Assembly: GCA_045603545.1 (NCBI GenBank)
Contig: JAZUMG010000030.1
Coordinates: 1-64,000 of the forward strand
Length of the DNA: 64,000 nucleotides
Source: CAAGNP01 sp045603545
GTDB taxonomy: Bacteria; Bacteroidota; Bacteroidia; Bacteroidales; UBA932
Reading direction: 5' to 3'
Shown piece after piece: positions 42,760 to 51,897 of this stretch. Position 1 is the first letter of the stretch. Each line of letters opens with the position of its first letter. The translations under genes and the position numbers were made by a program. Under the pieces are notes generated by a model. It had not been told where the DNA came from. It was given only the letters and a program-made list of their open reading frames with translations, and did no database searches.

Positions 42760-42806
42760 CCCGATATTTGAACTGCAAAATAGAAAATTTTAGTGATTAT
42801 AACAAG

Positions 42807-43784
42807 ATGAAATATATAAAATCCATAATTGCCATTGTGTGTGGGGCGCTGCTGTTCCATAGCGGAGAAGTGCAGGCGCAGTCAATAACAGCAGAGGATA
42901 TAAATGAACAGGGACGTTTTGAAAACTGGATTGTCCGGGAGATTTATGAATCAGGAATCATCGGTGGAAATACCAAATATGTCTATAATTTCAATACCGG
43001 TGATACCATTAGGGGTAATATCCCATACGAATCTCCAGAGGGGAATGTTTTTATCCCTACCAATGTCATGGCCAATATAATCGGCATCATAAAGACCAGC
43101 AACCAGGTTTTCCCGGAGAAAAGGGGTGACGGGTATTGCGCCAGACTTGAGGTGCTTGAGGAGCAGGTGAAGGTGATAGGTATGATAAACATAAAGGTGG
43201 TGGCACAGGGCAGTGTGATCTCAGGTGAGCTTTATGAGCCTATTCGGGATACCAAATCTCCGTACAGCAAGCTTGATTATGGCATTCCGTTTACAGACAG
43301 ACCTTATGGCATCAAGTATGACTATAAGGCTGATGTGGGACATGAGAGGATAAAGTCGACTGCATTGTCGGCAAGAAAGGCTTTGGGCGAGCCCGATTTT
43401 GCAGATATTGTGGTGTTTCTCCAGAAGAGGTGGGAAGATGAGGATGGAAATATCTACGCAAAAAGGGTAGGTACTGCATACAAGAGGATTAAAGAGGATG
43501 TGGAGGATTGGATAAATGGTGAAGTTCTCCAGATTCATTATGGCGATATCTCAAATACCCCATACTATGAGCCATATATGGCTCTTCGAGGCAAAGGGGC
43601 AGAGATAGAGAACTTTGCAAAAAACAGCAAAGGGAAATCAGTCACCATAAATGAGGTGGACTGGGCAGATGCAGACGAAACCCCCACACACCTTATTCTA
43701 TGGTTTTCATCCAGTGACGGCAAAGCTTTCTATGGTGGTGTGGGTAACAAACTGTGGATAGATAATGTCGAAATAGTATATTAG
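42807..43784 (+). CDS. PCMD-domain secreted protein
   Basis: A 325-residue exported protein (signal peptide to about residue 24, EVQAQS). The body resembles the PCMD domain (putative carbohydrate metabolism): ENWIVREIY, GDGYCARLEV, FTDRPYGIKYDYKA and the end NKLWIDNVEIVY. Such domains are beta-sandwich, carbohydrate-binding-like, common next to surface protein genes. Activity is unproven. Start at 42807; the frame continues far upstream, antisense to the M6 gene. The barrel gene starts 1 nt after its stop. Confidence 0.8.
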   Translation: MKYIKSIIAIVCGALLFHSGEVQAQSITAEDINEQGRFENWIVREIYESGIIGGNTKYVYNFNTGDTIRGNIPYESPEGNVFIPTNVMANIIGIIKTSNQVFPEKRGDGYCARLEVLEEQVKVIGMINIKVVAQGSVISGELYEPIRDTKSPYSKLDYGIPFTDRPYGIKYDYKADVGHERIKSTALSARKALGEPDFADIVVFLQKRWEDEDGNIYAKRVGTAYKRIKEDVEDWINGEVLQIHYGDISNTPYYEPYMALRGKGAEIENFAKNSKGKSVTINEVDWADADETPTHLILWFSSSDGKAFYGGVGNKLWIDNVEIVY

Positions 43785-43785
43785 G

Positions 43786-44949
43786 ATGGGTGTAAAAAAG
43801 CTCATACCCGGTCTTCTTCTCCTTCTGTCGGTATTGTCTGCCAGTACGGTGAGGGCCGGTGCCCAGATCAAAGAGGCTTTCGATTCCATATACTACAAGT
43901 CGGTAAGTGACTCTGTGCAGAGGTATATGCAAAGTCACCCCAACAGATTCAAACCGGAACAGAACCGCTTCAAAGTCATCCCTTTGGCAAGTGTAAGCTA
44001 TGTCACAGAGGATGGTTTCGGATTTGTTGTAGGGATGACCGGACAGTACCGCAACGGACTTGATACAAATGCCCCCCTTTCAATGTTTTCTACAATAGGG
44101 TATGTCTCCACAAAAGGGTCATTCAAGTTGGCCGCGGGTGGGACAAACTACGCCATCAATGGCAAATCAAGGCTGGAATACAGGGCCTCGGCACACTACG
44201 ATAAAAGGTATTTCTGGGGCATAGGTTACGACCAGGGAATTTATGGCGGCAATAAGACCAGGTACTCGGAACTGGGGGCAGATCTCTCCCTGATGTACCG
44301 TTTCCTCCTCTCTCCAAAATTCAATATGGCCCCTCTGTTCGGGTACAGTCATATCAATGCAGAGGATCTTTCCAAAAGTGAACTTGCAGGTGGATTGCCA
44401 CTTCTTTTCAACGGTCTCCATCTGGGGGTGGATGTGGTACTCGACACAAGGGATGACAACAACTCACCCCAAAAAGGGGTATATCTCAATTTGAGGCAGA
44501 AGATCTATCCCGTACTCTCCTCTGCTATGGGGATATTCTATCAGACCACATTTGTGGCAGATCTCTTTTTCAAGGGGTGGGAAGGGTGTGTCTTTGCTCT
44601 GGATCTGTTCAGTGAATCAAACTATGGCGATTCCCCCTGGTTTGTGTGGACCCCGATAGGTGGGGATGTCAGAATGAGGGGGTATTACAGGGGAAGGTAC
44701 AGGGACAGAAATACACTGATTGCCCAGCTGGAATTGAGGCAGCGTATATATAAGGGGCACGGTGCAGTCGTATGGGGAGGTGCAGGAAACATTTTCCACT
44801 CCTATAAGGATATTGACCTTAAGAAAACACTCCCAAACTATGGAATAGGGTACAGGTACGACCTGAACGGGAATATCTTCAAGTTCGATATCGGTTTCGG
44901 TAAAAACAGGGAGTGGGGTATATCAGCAGGGTTCAACCACGCGTTCTGA
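43786..44949 (+). CDS. Omp85/BamA-C-terminal-like outer-membrane barrel
   Basis: A 387-residue protein with a signal peptide (to about residue 26), a short N-terminal region without POTRA repeats, and a surface-antigen-type barrel. The features are DVVLDTRDDNNSPQKGVYLNLRQ, TPIGGDVRMRGYYRGRYRDRN (the VRGY-like L6 motif as MRGYYRG) and a C-terminal Phe. It resembles stand-alone BamA/TamA C-terminal proteins of Bacteroidota, probably a porin or secretion pore without POTRA. Coupled to the PCMD gene. Confidence 0.85.
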   Translation: MGVKKLIPGLLLLLSVLSASTVRAGAQIKEAFDSIYYKSVSDSVQRYMQSHPNRFKPEQNRFKVIPLASVSYVTEDGFGFVVGMTGQYRNGLDTNAPLSMFSTIGYVSTKGSFKLAAGGTNYAINGKSRLEYRASAHYDKRYFWGIGYDQGIYGGNKTRYSELGADLSLMYRFLLSPKFNMAPLFGYSHINAEDLSKSELAGGLPLLFNGLHLGVDVVLDTRDDNNSPQKGVYLNLRQKIYPVLSSAMGIFYQTTFVADLFFKGWEGCVFALDLFSESNYGDSPWFVWTPIGGDVRMRGYYRGRYRDRNTLIAQLELRQRIYKGHGAVVWGGAGNIFHSYKDIDLKKTLPNYGIGYRYDLNGNIFKFDIGFGKNREWGISAGFNHAF

Positions 44950-44962
44950 TTGGAGGTTGGCT

Positions 44963-46309
44963 CTACAGGAAGAATTTGTCCACTTTTGACACTACCGATG
45001 GGTGTGCAAATACCACTACTTGATCATAAGGCTTGATCTGCGTATTCACGTCAGCAATAAAACTCTCCTTGCCCCTTATGTAACCACCAATGAGGGCATC
45101 TTCAGGGAATCCCAATTTTCCAATCTTGTCTGTTGTAATCTGGCTGTTTTGGGGTACAATGAATTCAAGTACCTCGGCATCAGTTCCGTTGAGTACTTTG
45201 ATGGAGCGTACCTTGTTTGACAGTGTGAAACGGAATATCCTTCCGGCTGTTATCAGTTTTTTGTTTATTACAGCGTCCACACCCATACTCTCTGCCACCT
45301 TTATGTACTCGAAGTTCTCAACCTCTGCAATAACTTTGGCTACACCCATTTTCTTGGCCATCACGCAGGATAGTATATTGGTTTCAGAGCTGCTTGTCAC
45401 CGCTACGAATGCATCACAGGAGCGGATGTCTTCATCGATGAAGACATCTGAGTTGCGCCCGTCTCCATTGATGACAAGGGTTTTCTTCAGATTCTGGGAC
45501 AGGACCTCGCACCTTTCCGGTTTGAGTTCTATTATCTTTACTGTGTCAAGTGATTTCTCCAGTTTGGCTGCCACCATCTCGCCAATCCTTCCACCGCCAA
45601 GTATCATCAGGTTTTTTACCGATACGGTCTCTTTGCCTGATAACCCCAGGACTTCATCCACGCCACTCTTCTGGGTCACTACGAATACAGTGTCATTGAC
45701 TTTGAATTTTGTCTCCCTTTTAGGTATTATGGTCTCCTCCCCTCTGGAGATGGCCACTATCTTGAACTTGAGATTCTCGCCGGAATAGTAGTCTCCCATC
45801 GTCTTGTCTACAATAGGGGCGCCATCCTCCACTTTGAATGATACCATCTGGAGTTTTCCGTGTGAATAATCCATAAATTCGGAGGTGGCTGTCTGTTTGA
45901 GCAGATTGATTATCTCATTGGCAGCAATCTTCTCCGGGTAGAAGAGTGAGTCAATCCCAAGTTCAGTGAAGAGAAGTTTGTTCTCATTGGTCTGGTACTC
46001 CTCGTTGTTGATGCGGGCGGTCACCTTTTGTGCTCCAAGCCTTTTGGCAAGCAGGGCACTAACCAGATTCACATCCTGGGCTTGAGCCGGACTTACAGCG
46101 ATGAACAGGTCTGCAGATGACACTCCAGCCTCGTTGAGGGTGGAGATGGAGGTGGGGTTTCCCTGGATGGTTATTATATCTGCCGCCTCGGATGCCCTTT
46201 CAAGCCTCTCGGCATTCTCATCTATAACCACTATTTCGTGCCTTTCAAAACTCAACATTTTTGCCAAGTGGCTACCCACTTCACCGGCACCTGCCAATAC
46301 AATTTTCAT
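44963..46309 (-). CDS. trkA: Trk potassium uptake regulatory subunit TrkA
   Basis: The 448-residue peripheral membrane protein has two RCK units, each an NAD-binding TrkA_N (GAGEVG near residue 7; GGGRIG near 240) followed by TrkA_C. It gates the TrkH/TrkG potassium channel with NAD(H)/ATP. trkH is not beside it; instead it follows an alanine/sodium symporter gene by 4 nt. The full-length double form is the classic proteobacterial/Bacteroidota one. Confidence 0.94.
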   Translation of the reverse strand: MKIVLAGAGEVGSHLAKMLSFERHEIVVIDENAERLERASEAADIITIQGNPTSISTLNEAGVSSADLFIAVSPAQAQDVNLVSALLAKRLGAQKVTARINNEEYQTNENKLLFTELGIDSLFYPEKIAANEIINLLKQTATSEFMDYSHGKLQMVSFKVEDGAPIVDKTMGDYYSGENLKFKIVAISRGEETIIPKRETKFKVNDTVFVVTQKSGVDEVLGLSGKETVSVKNLMILGGGRIGEMVAAKLEKSLDTVKIIELKPERCEVLSQNLKKTLVINGDGRNSDVFIDEDIRSCDAFVAVTSSSETNILSCVMAKKMGVAKVIAEVENFEYIKVAESMGVDAVINKKLITAGRIFRFTLSNKVRSIKVLNGTDAEVLEFIVPQNSQITTDKIGKLGFPEDALIGGYIRGKESFIADVNTQIKPYDQVVVFAHPSVVSKVDKFFL

Positions 46310-46313
46310 AATT

Positions 46314-47684
46314 CTATTCCTCCTCTGATGAGTAATCGTCTATATGGTTGCCGTTCATATATTTTTTTGTCTCACGGGCTATAACCCCCGACAGGGCAAG
46401 CAGTACAATAAGGTTAGGGATTGCCATAAGTGCATTCATCGCATCGGCGAAGTCCCATACCAGCTGCAGGTTCACTACACAGCCCAGATATACCGCCACA
46501 ATCCATACAAGCCTGTATATCTTTATCACCCTCTTTCCGCCAAGATACTCCATACATCTCTCCCCGTAGTATGACCATCCCAGAATGGTGGAGAATGCAA
46601 ATGTCAGAAGTCCTACTGTCATAACCAGCGGACCGAATACAGGTATCACGCTGAAAGCCGCTTCAGTAAGCCCTGCACCGTGTGATCCGTCGATGCCGTT
46701 TGGTGCCACTATGCTGCTCACAAGTACGAGACCTGTAATAGCACATACCACAACTGTGTCCCAGAATGTTCCGGTAGATGAAACAAGTGCCTGTCTTACA
46801 GGGTTTCTGGTTTGTGCTGCAGCCGCTACAATAGGGGCAGAACCAAGACCGGACTCGTTGGAGAAGAGTCCCCTTGATATACCGAAGCGGCAAGCTGCCA
46901 TTACTGTTGCACCGGCAAAGCCGCCACCTGCAGCGATGGGGTTGAATGCTGAATGGAAGATGATCCTGATCGATTCGCCAAGATATTCAAAGTTGATCCC
47001 CAGAATAATAAGGCAACCTACAATGTAGAAAAGTGCCATAAATGGGACAAGGAAAGAACACACCTTGCCGATCCCCTTTATGCCGAAAAGTATCACCAGA
47101 GCCACAAGGACAGACATTACTATACCTGTCCATTGCGGAGCGATATGCAGTGTCTTCTCCATCATCATGGAGATGGAATTTGCCTGCACCATATTTCCGA
47201 TACCGAAGCTTGCACAAACTGTAAAGATGCAGAAAAGGACTGCAAGCCATTTTGATTTGAGTCCCCTCTCCAGTGCATACATAGGACCTCCAAGCATAGT
47301 GCCGTCCTCTGTCTTTACCCTGTACTTTACAGCCAGGAGACCTTCAGAATATTTGGTGGCTATACCGAATACACCGGTGATCCAGCACCAGAAGACTGCC
47401 CCTGGACCACCAAGTGATATTGCTGTTGCGACACCTATGATATTGCCTGTGCCGATAGTTGCAGCAAGTGATGTTGCCAATGCTGCAAACTGGCTCACAT
47501 CCCCAGAGGAGCCTTCATCTTTGGTAAATGAAAGTTTGATGGCTTTGAAGATTCTCCTTTGTGGGAATTTCAGTCGGATTGTCAGGAACAGGTGTGTTCC
47601 CAGGAGCAGAATGACCATTGGCCATCCCCACAGTGCGCCAGCTATTTCCGACATTACTGAACTTATCGACAGTAGGGTTATCAT
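46314..47684 (-). CDS. Alanine/glycine:cation symporter (AGCS)
   Basis: A 456-residue inner-membrane transporter with about 11 helices and AGCS signatures (ATIGTGNIIGVATAI, GGPGAVFWCWITG, SNESGLGSAPIVAAAA). It imports alanine or glycine with sodium. The first Met (47684) or Met11 (47654) could start. It lies 17 nt after DPP III and directly before trkA in one minus-strand run. Confidence 0.93.
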   Translation of the reverse strand: MITLLSISSVMSEIAGALWGWPMVILLLGTHLFLTIRLKFPQRRIFKAIKLSFTKDEGSSGDVSQFAALATSLAATIGTGNIIGVATAISLGGPGAVFWCWITGVFGIATKYSEGLLAVKYRVKTEDGTMLGGPMYALERGLKSKWLAVLFCIFTVCASFGIGNMVQANSISMMMEKTLHIAPQWTGIVMSVLVALVILFGIKGIGKVCSFLVPFMALFYIVGCLIILGINFEYLGESIRIIFHSAFNPIAAGGGFAGATVMAACRFGISRGLFSNESGLGSAPIVAAAAQTRNPVRQALVSSTGTFWDTVVVCAITGLVLVSSIVAPNGIDGSHGAGLTEAAFSVIPVFGPLVMTVGLLTFAFSTILGWSYYGERCMEYLGGKRVIKIYRLVWIVAVYLGCVVNLQLVWDFADAMNALMAIPNLIVLLALSGVIARETKKYMNGNHIDDYSSEEE

Positions 47685-47701
47685 AGTTTGACTTTTTTAG
47701 G

Positions 47702-49714
47702 TTAAAGGGTCGCGTATTTTTTACCGTAATGGAGTTGTTGTTTGAGGAAGTTGTCGCAGTATTCCACTTTGTAGTCCACAACCTTTCCCTCTTCAACAAC
47801 AGGAACTATATCAGGATTGATGAATCCGCCATAAGGCTTGAGCTGGAGTGAGGCGTATCTCTCCCTTACCTCTTTATGCAGGTCGTAGTCGATATATATT
47901 GCATATTTCTCCACGAGGGCCTTTCCTGCCTTGAAGTCACCTTCAGATTTGATTCTCTGAACCTCAGCGAGAAGTTCTCCAAACAGTCCGCGAAGGGCTT
48001 CATAATCGTTGACAACAAAATATGTCTTGCCGTCTCTCACCTTTTTCTCCACAACTTTGGCGTCAGCACCTTTTTCATAGCACCATTCTGCAATAAGTTT
48101 TCTGTTCTGCATATGTGCTTCAGTATTGGTCTTACCAAGTTCCACGCGTGAGAACTGGGTGAAAAGGCCGTTGCGGATATATGAATCGTACTCAGCTTTG
48201 TAGGCCTCGTCATCAGGGAGGATGCCGAGTTCCACAAGTTTATGGTCTGCCAGATAGTAGAGGGCAAAAAGGTCGGCTCTTGCCTCTTCCAGTGTAGAGT
48301 TGAACTCTCCGAGGGAGTTGGATGGAGTGGTAGGGAGCAATTGTCCTGAACCGTGGCCAAGGCATTCGTGCAGGTCTGTGTGAAGATCTCCGGTCAATGT
48401 TCCGTATTTTTTGGCACGGGCAATCTCTGCCTCATCCCATGCAAATTCATTGAGGGCACTTTTTGGTGACTCCTCTGCTGCTTTGTCATATGCAGATGTG
48501 ATGTTGGCGATGGTAACCGATTTTGAGCCGTACTCCTTACGGATCCAGTCTGCATTAGGGAGGTTGATGCCGATAGGTGTTGCCGGGTAGCAGTCACCGG
48601 CAAGACAAGCCACTGTAATGACTTTGGCTGATACACCTTTTACCTCTTTCTTTTTGAATCGGGGATCGATAGGTGAATGGTCCTCGAACCATTGTGCATT
48701 GTCAGATATTATCGATGTTCTCTTCGAGGCCTCATTGTCCTTGAAGTTGACAACAGCCTCCCAGGTGGCTTTCATTCCAAGAGGGTCGTTGTAATCCTCC
48801 ACGAAGCCGTTTACAAAGTCAATATGGGACTCAGTATCTTGTACCCATGCCACATTGTATTCATCCCACAATCTCAGGTCGCCACTCTTGTAGTAGGCGA
48901 TAAGCTTCTGAATATAATCTTTTTGAGTGTCGTTCTCCGCTACAGCGCATGCAGCTTCGAGATTTTCCACTATTTTTTTGATGGCGGGACCATAAAGACC
49001 GTCGATTTTGTATACATCTTCATATATCTTCCCGTTTTTCTTGACAAGTTTGCTGTTGAGACCATAAGATATAGGGTGGGGATCTTTGGGGTCCCTCATC
49101 TTGTTGTAGAATTTCTGGGCTTCAGCTTTTGTTACACCGTCATAGAAGTTTACTGCGGATGCAAGGAGAAGGTCTTTCTCTGTACCTGTGTATTTGCGTT
49201 GTGGATAGAGATCTGGATCAAAAATTACAGGGAGCAGCTCATCGCATAATGCACCGTCACCTACCGCCTCCATAAGGGATTTGAAATACTCCTGGGAGCA
49301 GGTGGGGATAATTTTGTCCTCAGCGTAGTGGTGGTGGATACCGTTGCTGAAGAGGACCCTTTTGGCGTACACCAGGAAGTCAGCATAATTGTTGCTGCCT
49401 GTATCCCCCTCGTAGTTGTTGAGGATGTTCTCAATCACTTTCCTGATCTGGAGATTGTATTTGAAATTCTGGGCCCATAGGATGTCGCGTCCATATTTCG
49501 CAGCCTCGCCCAAGTGGTAGATATACTCTTTCTGCTGAAGTGTGAGATCTTCCCAGCCGGGTATCCTGTAGCGGATGATCTTAAGGTCAGCAAATTCATC
49601 TATGAGATATTTGAAATCGTCTTGTCCCTCTTTTGTCTTTGTGTTGTCTGCACAGGAACATGCCAGCAGACCTACACCTGCAATCAGCAGCATAGTCTTT
49701 TTAAAACAGTTCAT
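47702..49714 (-). CDS. Dipeptidyl peptidase III lipoprotein (M49)
   Basis: A 670-residue zinc exopeptidase that cuts dipeptides from N termini. The M49 zinc motif is HECLGH (near residue 455), followed by GSGQLL, with EEARADLFALYYL giving the third ligand Glu. A lipoprotein signal (LLACSC, Cys21) targets it to the envelope, as in other Bacteroidota, whereas eukaryotic DPP III is cytosolic. Intact motifs. Operon with the small envelope genes upstream (12-nt gap). Confidence 0.93.
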   Translation of the reverse strand: MNCFKKTMLLIAGVGLLACSCADNTKTKEGQDDFKYLIDEFADLKIIRYRIPGWEDLTLQQKEYIYHLGEAAKYGRDILWAQNFKYNLQIRKVIENILNNYEGDTGSNNYADFLVYAKRVLFSNGIHHHYAEDKIIPTCSQEYFKSLMEAVGDGALCDELLPVIFDPDLYPQRKYTGTEKDLLLASAVNFYDGVTKAEAQKFYNKMRDPKDPHPISYGLNSKLVKKNGKIYEDVYKIDGLYGPAIKKIVENLEAACAVAENDTQKDYIQKLIAYYKSGDLRLWDEYNVAWVQDTESHIDFVNGFVEDYNDPLGMKATWEAVVNFKDNEASKRTSIISDNAQWFEDHSPIDPRFKKKEVKGVSAKVITVACLAGDCYPATPIGINLPNADWIRKEYGSKSVTIANITSAYDKAAEESPKSALNEFAWDEAEIARAKKYGTLTGDLHTDLHECLGHGSGQLLPTTPSNSLGEFNSTLEEARADLFALYYLADHKLVELGILPDDEAYKAEYDSYIRNGLFTQFSRVELGKTNTEAHMQNRKLIAEWCYEKGADAKVVEKKVRDGKTYFVVNDYEALRGLFGELLAEVQRIKSEGDFKAGKALVEKYAIYIDYDLHKEVRERYASLQLKPYGGFINPDIVPVVEEGKVVDYKVEYCDNFLKQQLHYGKKYATL

Positions 49715-49726
49715 TGTTAATACTAA

Positions 49727-49993
49727 TTATCCTCTATTTGTTATTATGGATCTTATCGTGTTGAAAGTCTTGAAGGCAACATTGACCACAGAGTTGCGTG
49801 CAGCCACAGATTCAAAGCCCATATAGAGCAACCTGGCAGGGGATACATTCTCCTTTACCACCTGAATCTTGTACATTATCATAGCCTCTTGGTGCTCAAT
49901 CCTTGATGAGAGGAGTTTCCTTTGGAATTTGAGCTCTTTCAAACTCGAGATGCCGGAGTAGTCTGTTGTGTTATTTGCCTGATTCATTCCCAT
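49727..49993 (-). CDS. Conserved small hypothetical of YtxH/holin operon
   Basis: An 88-residue basic protein with no signal peptide or membrane helix and no domain I recognise. It starts MGMNQANN (49993) or at Met3 (49987), overlapping the end of the holin-X gene by 17-23 bp. The central part (ELKFQRKLLSSRIEHQEAMIMYKIQVVKENV) is helical and probably coiled-coil. Position as third gene in a YtxH-holin-X set suggests an envelope stress or membrane-associated role. Confidence 0.65.
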   Translation of the reverse strand: MGMNQANNTTDYSGISSLKELKFQRKLLSSRIEHQEAMIMYKIQVVKENVSPARLLYMGFESVAARNSVVNVAFKTFNTIRSIITNRG

Positions 49994-50345
49994 TGTTTTT
50001 AAAGAACATACCTATCAATAATTTTACCATACTGTCGGTGAACAGTTTGTGTCTCAGTGCAATCAGGATAATTGCCGCTACCAGGAAGATCCCCCCGGTA
50101 ATCAGAGCTCCGAGTGCCTGGGAGTGGAGTAGTGCCCCAATCCACTGGCTGAATGCAAATGCGAAGAATGCGAATGCCACAGCACCTGTAATTACGGCCA
50201 GTATAAATACGATGAGTCTGCTGAAAAGAACAGCAAGGCTCTCTGTCATAGAGAGCTTGCCTTCTTTTATGCGCAGATCCAAATACTCTTTCAGAGAACT
50301 GTAAAGTTCGTCAAGAGGATTTCTGTTTGAATCAAATTCAGCCAT
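49971..50345 (-). CDS. Phage holin-superfamily III (DUF1469) protein
   Basis: A 124-residue protein: an amphipathic N terminus (DELYSSLKEYLDLRIKEGKLSMTESL) and two close hydrophobic helices (about 42-70 and 78-97). It matches the 'holin-X' family, a chromosomal inner-membrane family not known to lyse cells and not a prophage mark here. Six nucleotides after ytxH. Confidence 0.85.
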   Translation of the reverse strand: MAEFDSNRNPLDELYSSLKEYLDLRIKEGKLSMTESLAVLFSRLIVFILAVITGAVAFAFFAFAFSQWIGALLHSQALGALITGGIFLVAAIILIALRHKLFTDSMVKLLIGMFFKNNGNESGK

Positions 50346-50351
50346 ATCCGG

Positions 50352-50561
50352 TTATTCTGCAGGATCAGCTGCCACCTCCTGCTCTGCAGGTGCTGCCGGC
50401 TCCTCCTGGTTCAACTTTGATTTAAGGTTCTGGTACTCTTTGTCAAGTGTCTCTTTGATCTTCTTTCTGGTCTCAGTACCATTGTCGGGTGCGAAAAGGA
50501 TGGCAGCTGCTGCCCCCACGATAGCACCGCCTATGAATGCCAATAATGTGTCACCTTTCAT
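50352..50561 (-). CDS. YtxH-domain protein
   Basis: A 69-residue protein: one N-terminal hydrophobic Gly/Ala-rich helix (GGAIVGAAAAILFAPDNGTETRKKI is the YtxH hallmark), then a charged helix and an Ala/Glu-rich tail. YtxH proteins are general-stress membrane proteins of unknown function. First gene of the minus-strand run toward trkA. Confidence 0.88.
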   Translation of the reverse strand: MKGDTLLAFIGGAIVGAAAAILFAPDNGTETRKKIKETLDKEYQNLKSKLNQEEPAAPAEQEVAADPAE

Positions 50562-50584
50562 ATTCTGTCTTTTTTAGTTTGTTA

Positions 50585-50592
50585 CAAATATA
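50585..50592 (-). promoter_or_regulatory. Promoter (-7 element) of ytxH run
   Basis: TATATTTG on the minus strand, 23 nt before the ytxH ATG. Confidence 0.65.
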
Positions 50593-50603
50593 ACATAAAT
50601 TTC

Positions 50604-50611
50604 TATATTTG
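50604..50611 (+). promoter_or_regulatory. Promoter (-7 element) of clostripain-like gene
   Basis: TATATTTG, 21 nt before the ATG at 50633; back to back with the ytxH promoter. Confidence 0.65.
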
Positions 50612-50632
50612 TGGCGTTAATAGATTAATGAT

Positions 50633-51796
50633 ATGCGCATAAGCAAGCTGAATAGAGCAATACTGTATACGCTGATTTTGTTGTTGCCAACATCGTGCCA
50701 TTGGTTTTCTCCGAAGGAGGAGACAGTAGAGCGCTCACTGCTGATATATACCGTCATAACTTCAAACCTCTCATCATCAATAAAGGAGAACATACAGGAC
50801 ATAAAAAAATCTCCACACGTCCCCAAGGATTTCGATCTCAGAAAAGAATCCGGAGATGTCCTTCTCATCCTTGAACACTACGAGGGTGATGTACCCCGTC
50901 TGAAAAGATTGTCAATGGACAAATACGGGGTGGTCAATGAGGAGATACTGATGGAGTATGAGGGGCGCAGTTCCATTGAGACAGAGTTGCTGCACGAGAT
51001 TCTGGTCTATGTGGATTCAATATTTCCTGCACAGGAGTCGGGGATACTCTTCTCCTCCCACGGTTCGGGATGGACACCGGTTGACTATTACAGGAACCCG
51101 GTAGTAAAAAGTTTCGGACAGATGGACAGAAAAGAGATGGATATTATGGAACTTGCATCTGCAATACCCCAAAAATACTCATACATAATGTTTGATGCCT
51201 GCCTGATGGCCGGTATCGAGGTGGCATATGAACTGAAGGACAAGGCTGAGTATCTGGTCCTCTCACCCACAGAGATAATGGCGGCAGGTTTCCCTTTGGG
51301 AGATGTGATCGAGCAGGCTTTCTACTCTGAAGCCCCCCTCCAGGAGAGGGTCTCATCTGTGGCCAGCAGTTATTATGATTACTACAATGCGGCAGGTACA
51401 GGCGGGGGGACCATCTGCGTGGTCAGGACAGACAATCTTCCTCAGGTGGCTGCTGCGGCAAAGGCTATTTTCGCCAAGGACAGGGAGCGCATAAAAACCT
51501 TGAATATGAAGAACCTGCAGCGATATTACAGGGGAGACAGACACTGGTTCTATGATTTGGGGCACTTTATGGAGAACCTCTCTTCAGACAAGGGGTTGTA
51601 TGACTCCTTCTGTGCTGCAATGAACGGTGCAGTAGTGGCAAAGTATGCCACAGAAAAATTCTTGAGCATAGATATAAGAAACTTCTCAGGTTTGAGCATA
51701 TATGTTCCCAATCCATCCAATGAATACCTCGACAACTACTATATGGGGTATGCCTGGAACAGGGATGTGGGGATGATTCAGCAGGTCATCAAATAA
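50633..51796 (+). CDS. Clostripain-related (C11) cysteine peptidase lipoprotein
   Basis: A 387-residue lipoprotein (LPTSC, Cys22) with the C11 caspase-like fold: catalytic His143 in FSSHGSGW and Cys190 in FDACLM, both after hydrophobic strands. Arg- or Lys-specific cleavage is typical of the family. The dyad is intact, so an active surface peptidase is likely. Divergent from the YtxH run and followed by the L25 gene, which has its own promoter. Confidence 0.88.
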   Translation: MRISKLNRAILYTLILLLPTSCHWFSPKEETVERSLLIYTVITSNLSSSIKENIQDIKKSPHVPKDFDLRKESGDVLLILEHYEGDVPRLKRLSMDKYGVVNEEILMEYEGRSSIETELLHEILVYVDSIFPAQESGILFSSHGSGWTPVDYYRNPVVKSFGQMDRKEMDIMELASAIPQKYSYIMFDACLMAGIEVAYELKDKAEYLVLSPTEIMAAGFPLGDVIEQAFYSEAPLQERVSSVASSYYDYYNAAGTGGGTICVVRTDNLPQVAAAAKAIFAKDRERIKTLNMKNLQRYYRGDRHWFYDLGHFMENLSSDKGLYDSFCAAMNGAVVAKYATEKFLSIDIRNFSGLSIYVPNPSNEYLDNYYMGYAWNRDVGMIQQVIK

Positions 51797-51810
51797 TGAT
51801 GATTAAATAA

Positions 51811-51840
51811 TTTGATTATCAATAATTTTTTCTACCTTTG
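51811..51840 (+). promoter_or_regulatory. Promoter of L25 gene
   Basis: TTTG (51811-51814), 18 nt, TACCTTTG (51833-51840); the leader to the ATG is about 80 nt. Confidence 0.7.
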
Positions 51841-51849
51841 CAGCCCACA

Positions 51850-51897
51850 AAAAAGGGGCTTCCCTTTTTGGTGCAATGGGGTTCGGAAAATCCGAAC
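51850..51897 (+). promoter_or_regulatory. Structured L25 leader, two hairpins
   Basis: aaaaaggg pairs with cccttttt (51850-51857 with 51862-51869) and gttcgga pairs perfectly with tccgaac (51881-51887 with 51891-51897, 3-nt loop). Two stems in the short 5' UTR of a ribosomal protein gene suggest an autoregulatory leader; I know of no matching named family. Confidence 0.45.

Noticed and set aside
45090..45788. Plus-strand frame of 232 codons in trkA
   Set aside because: Low-complexity Ser/Thr/Leu composition typical of an antisense shadow.
47065..47691. Plus-strand frame of 208 codons in the AGCS gene
   Set aside because: Antisense shadow with Pro/Ser/Thr-rich composition and no signal.
49971..50345. 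Holin as evidence of a prophage
   Set aside because: No other phage genes are near; the family is a chromosomal inner-membrane family paired with YtxH.
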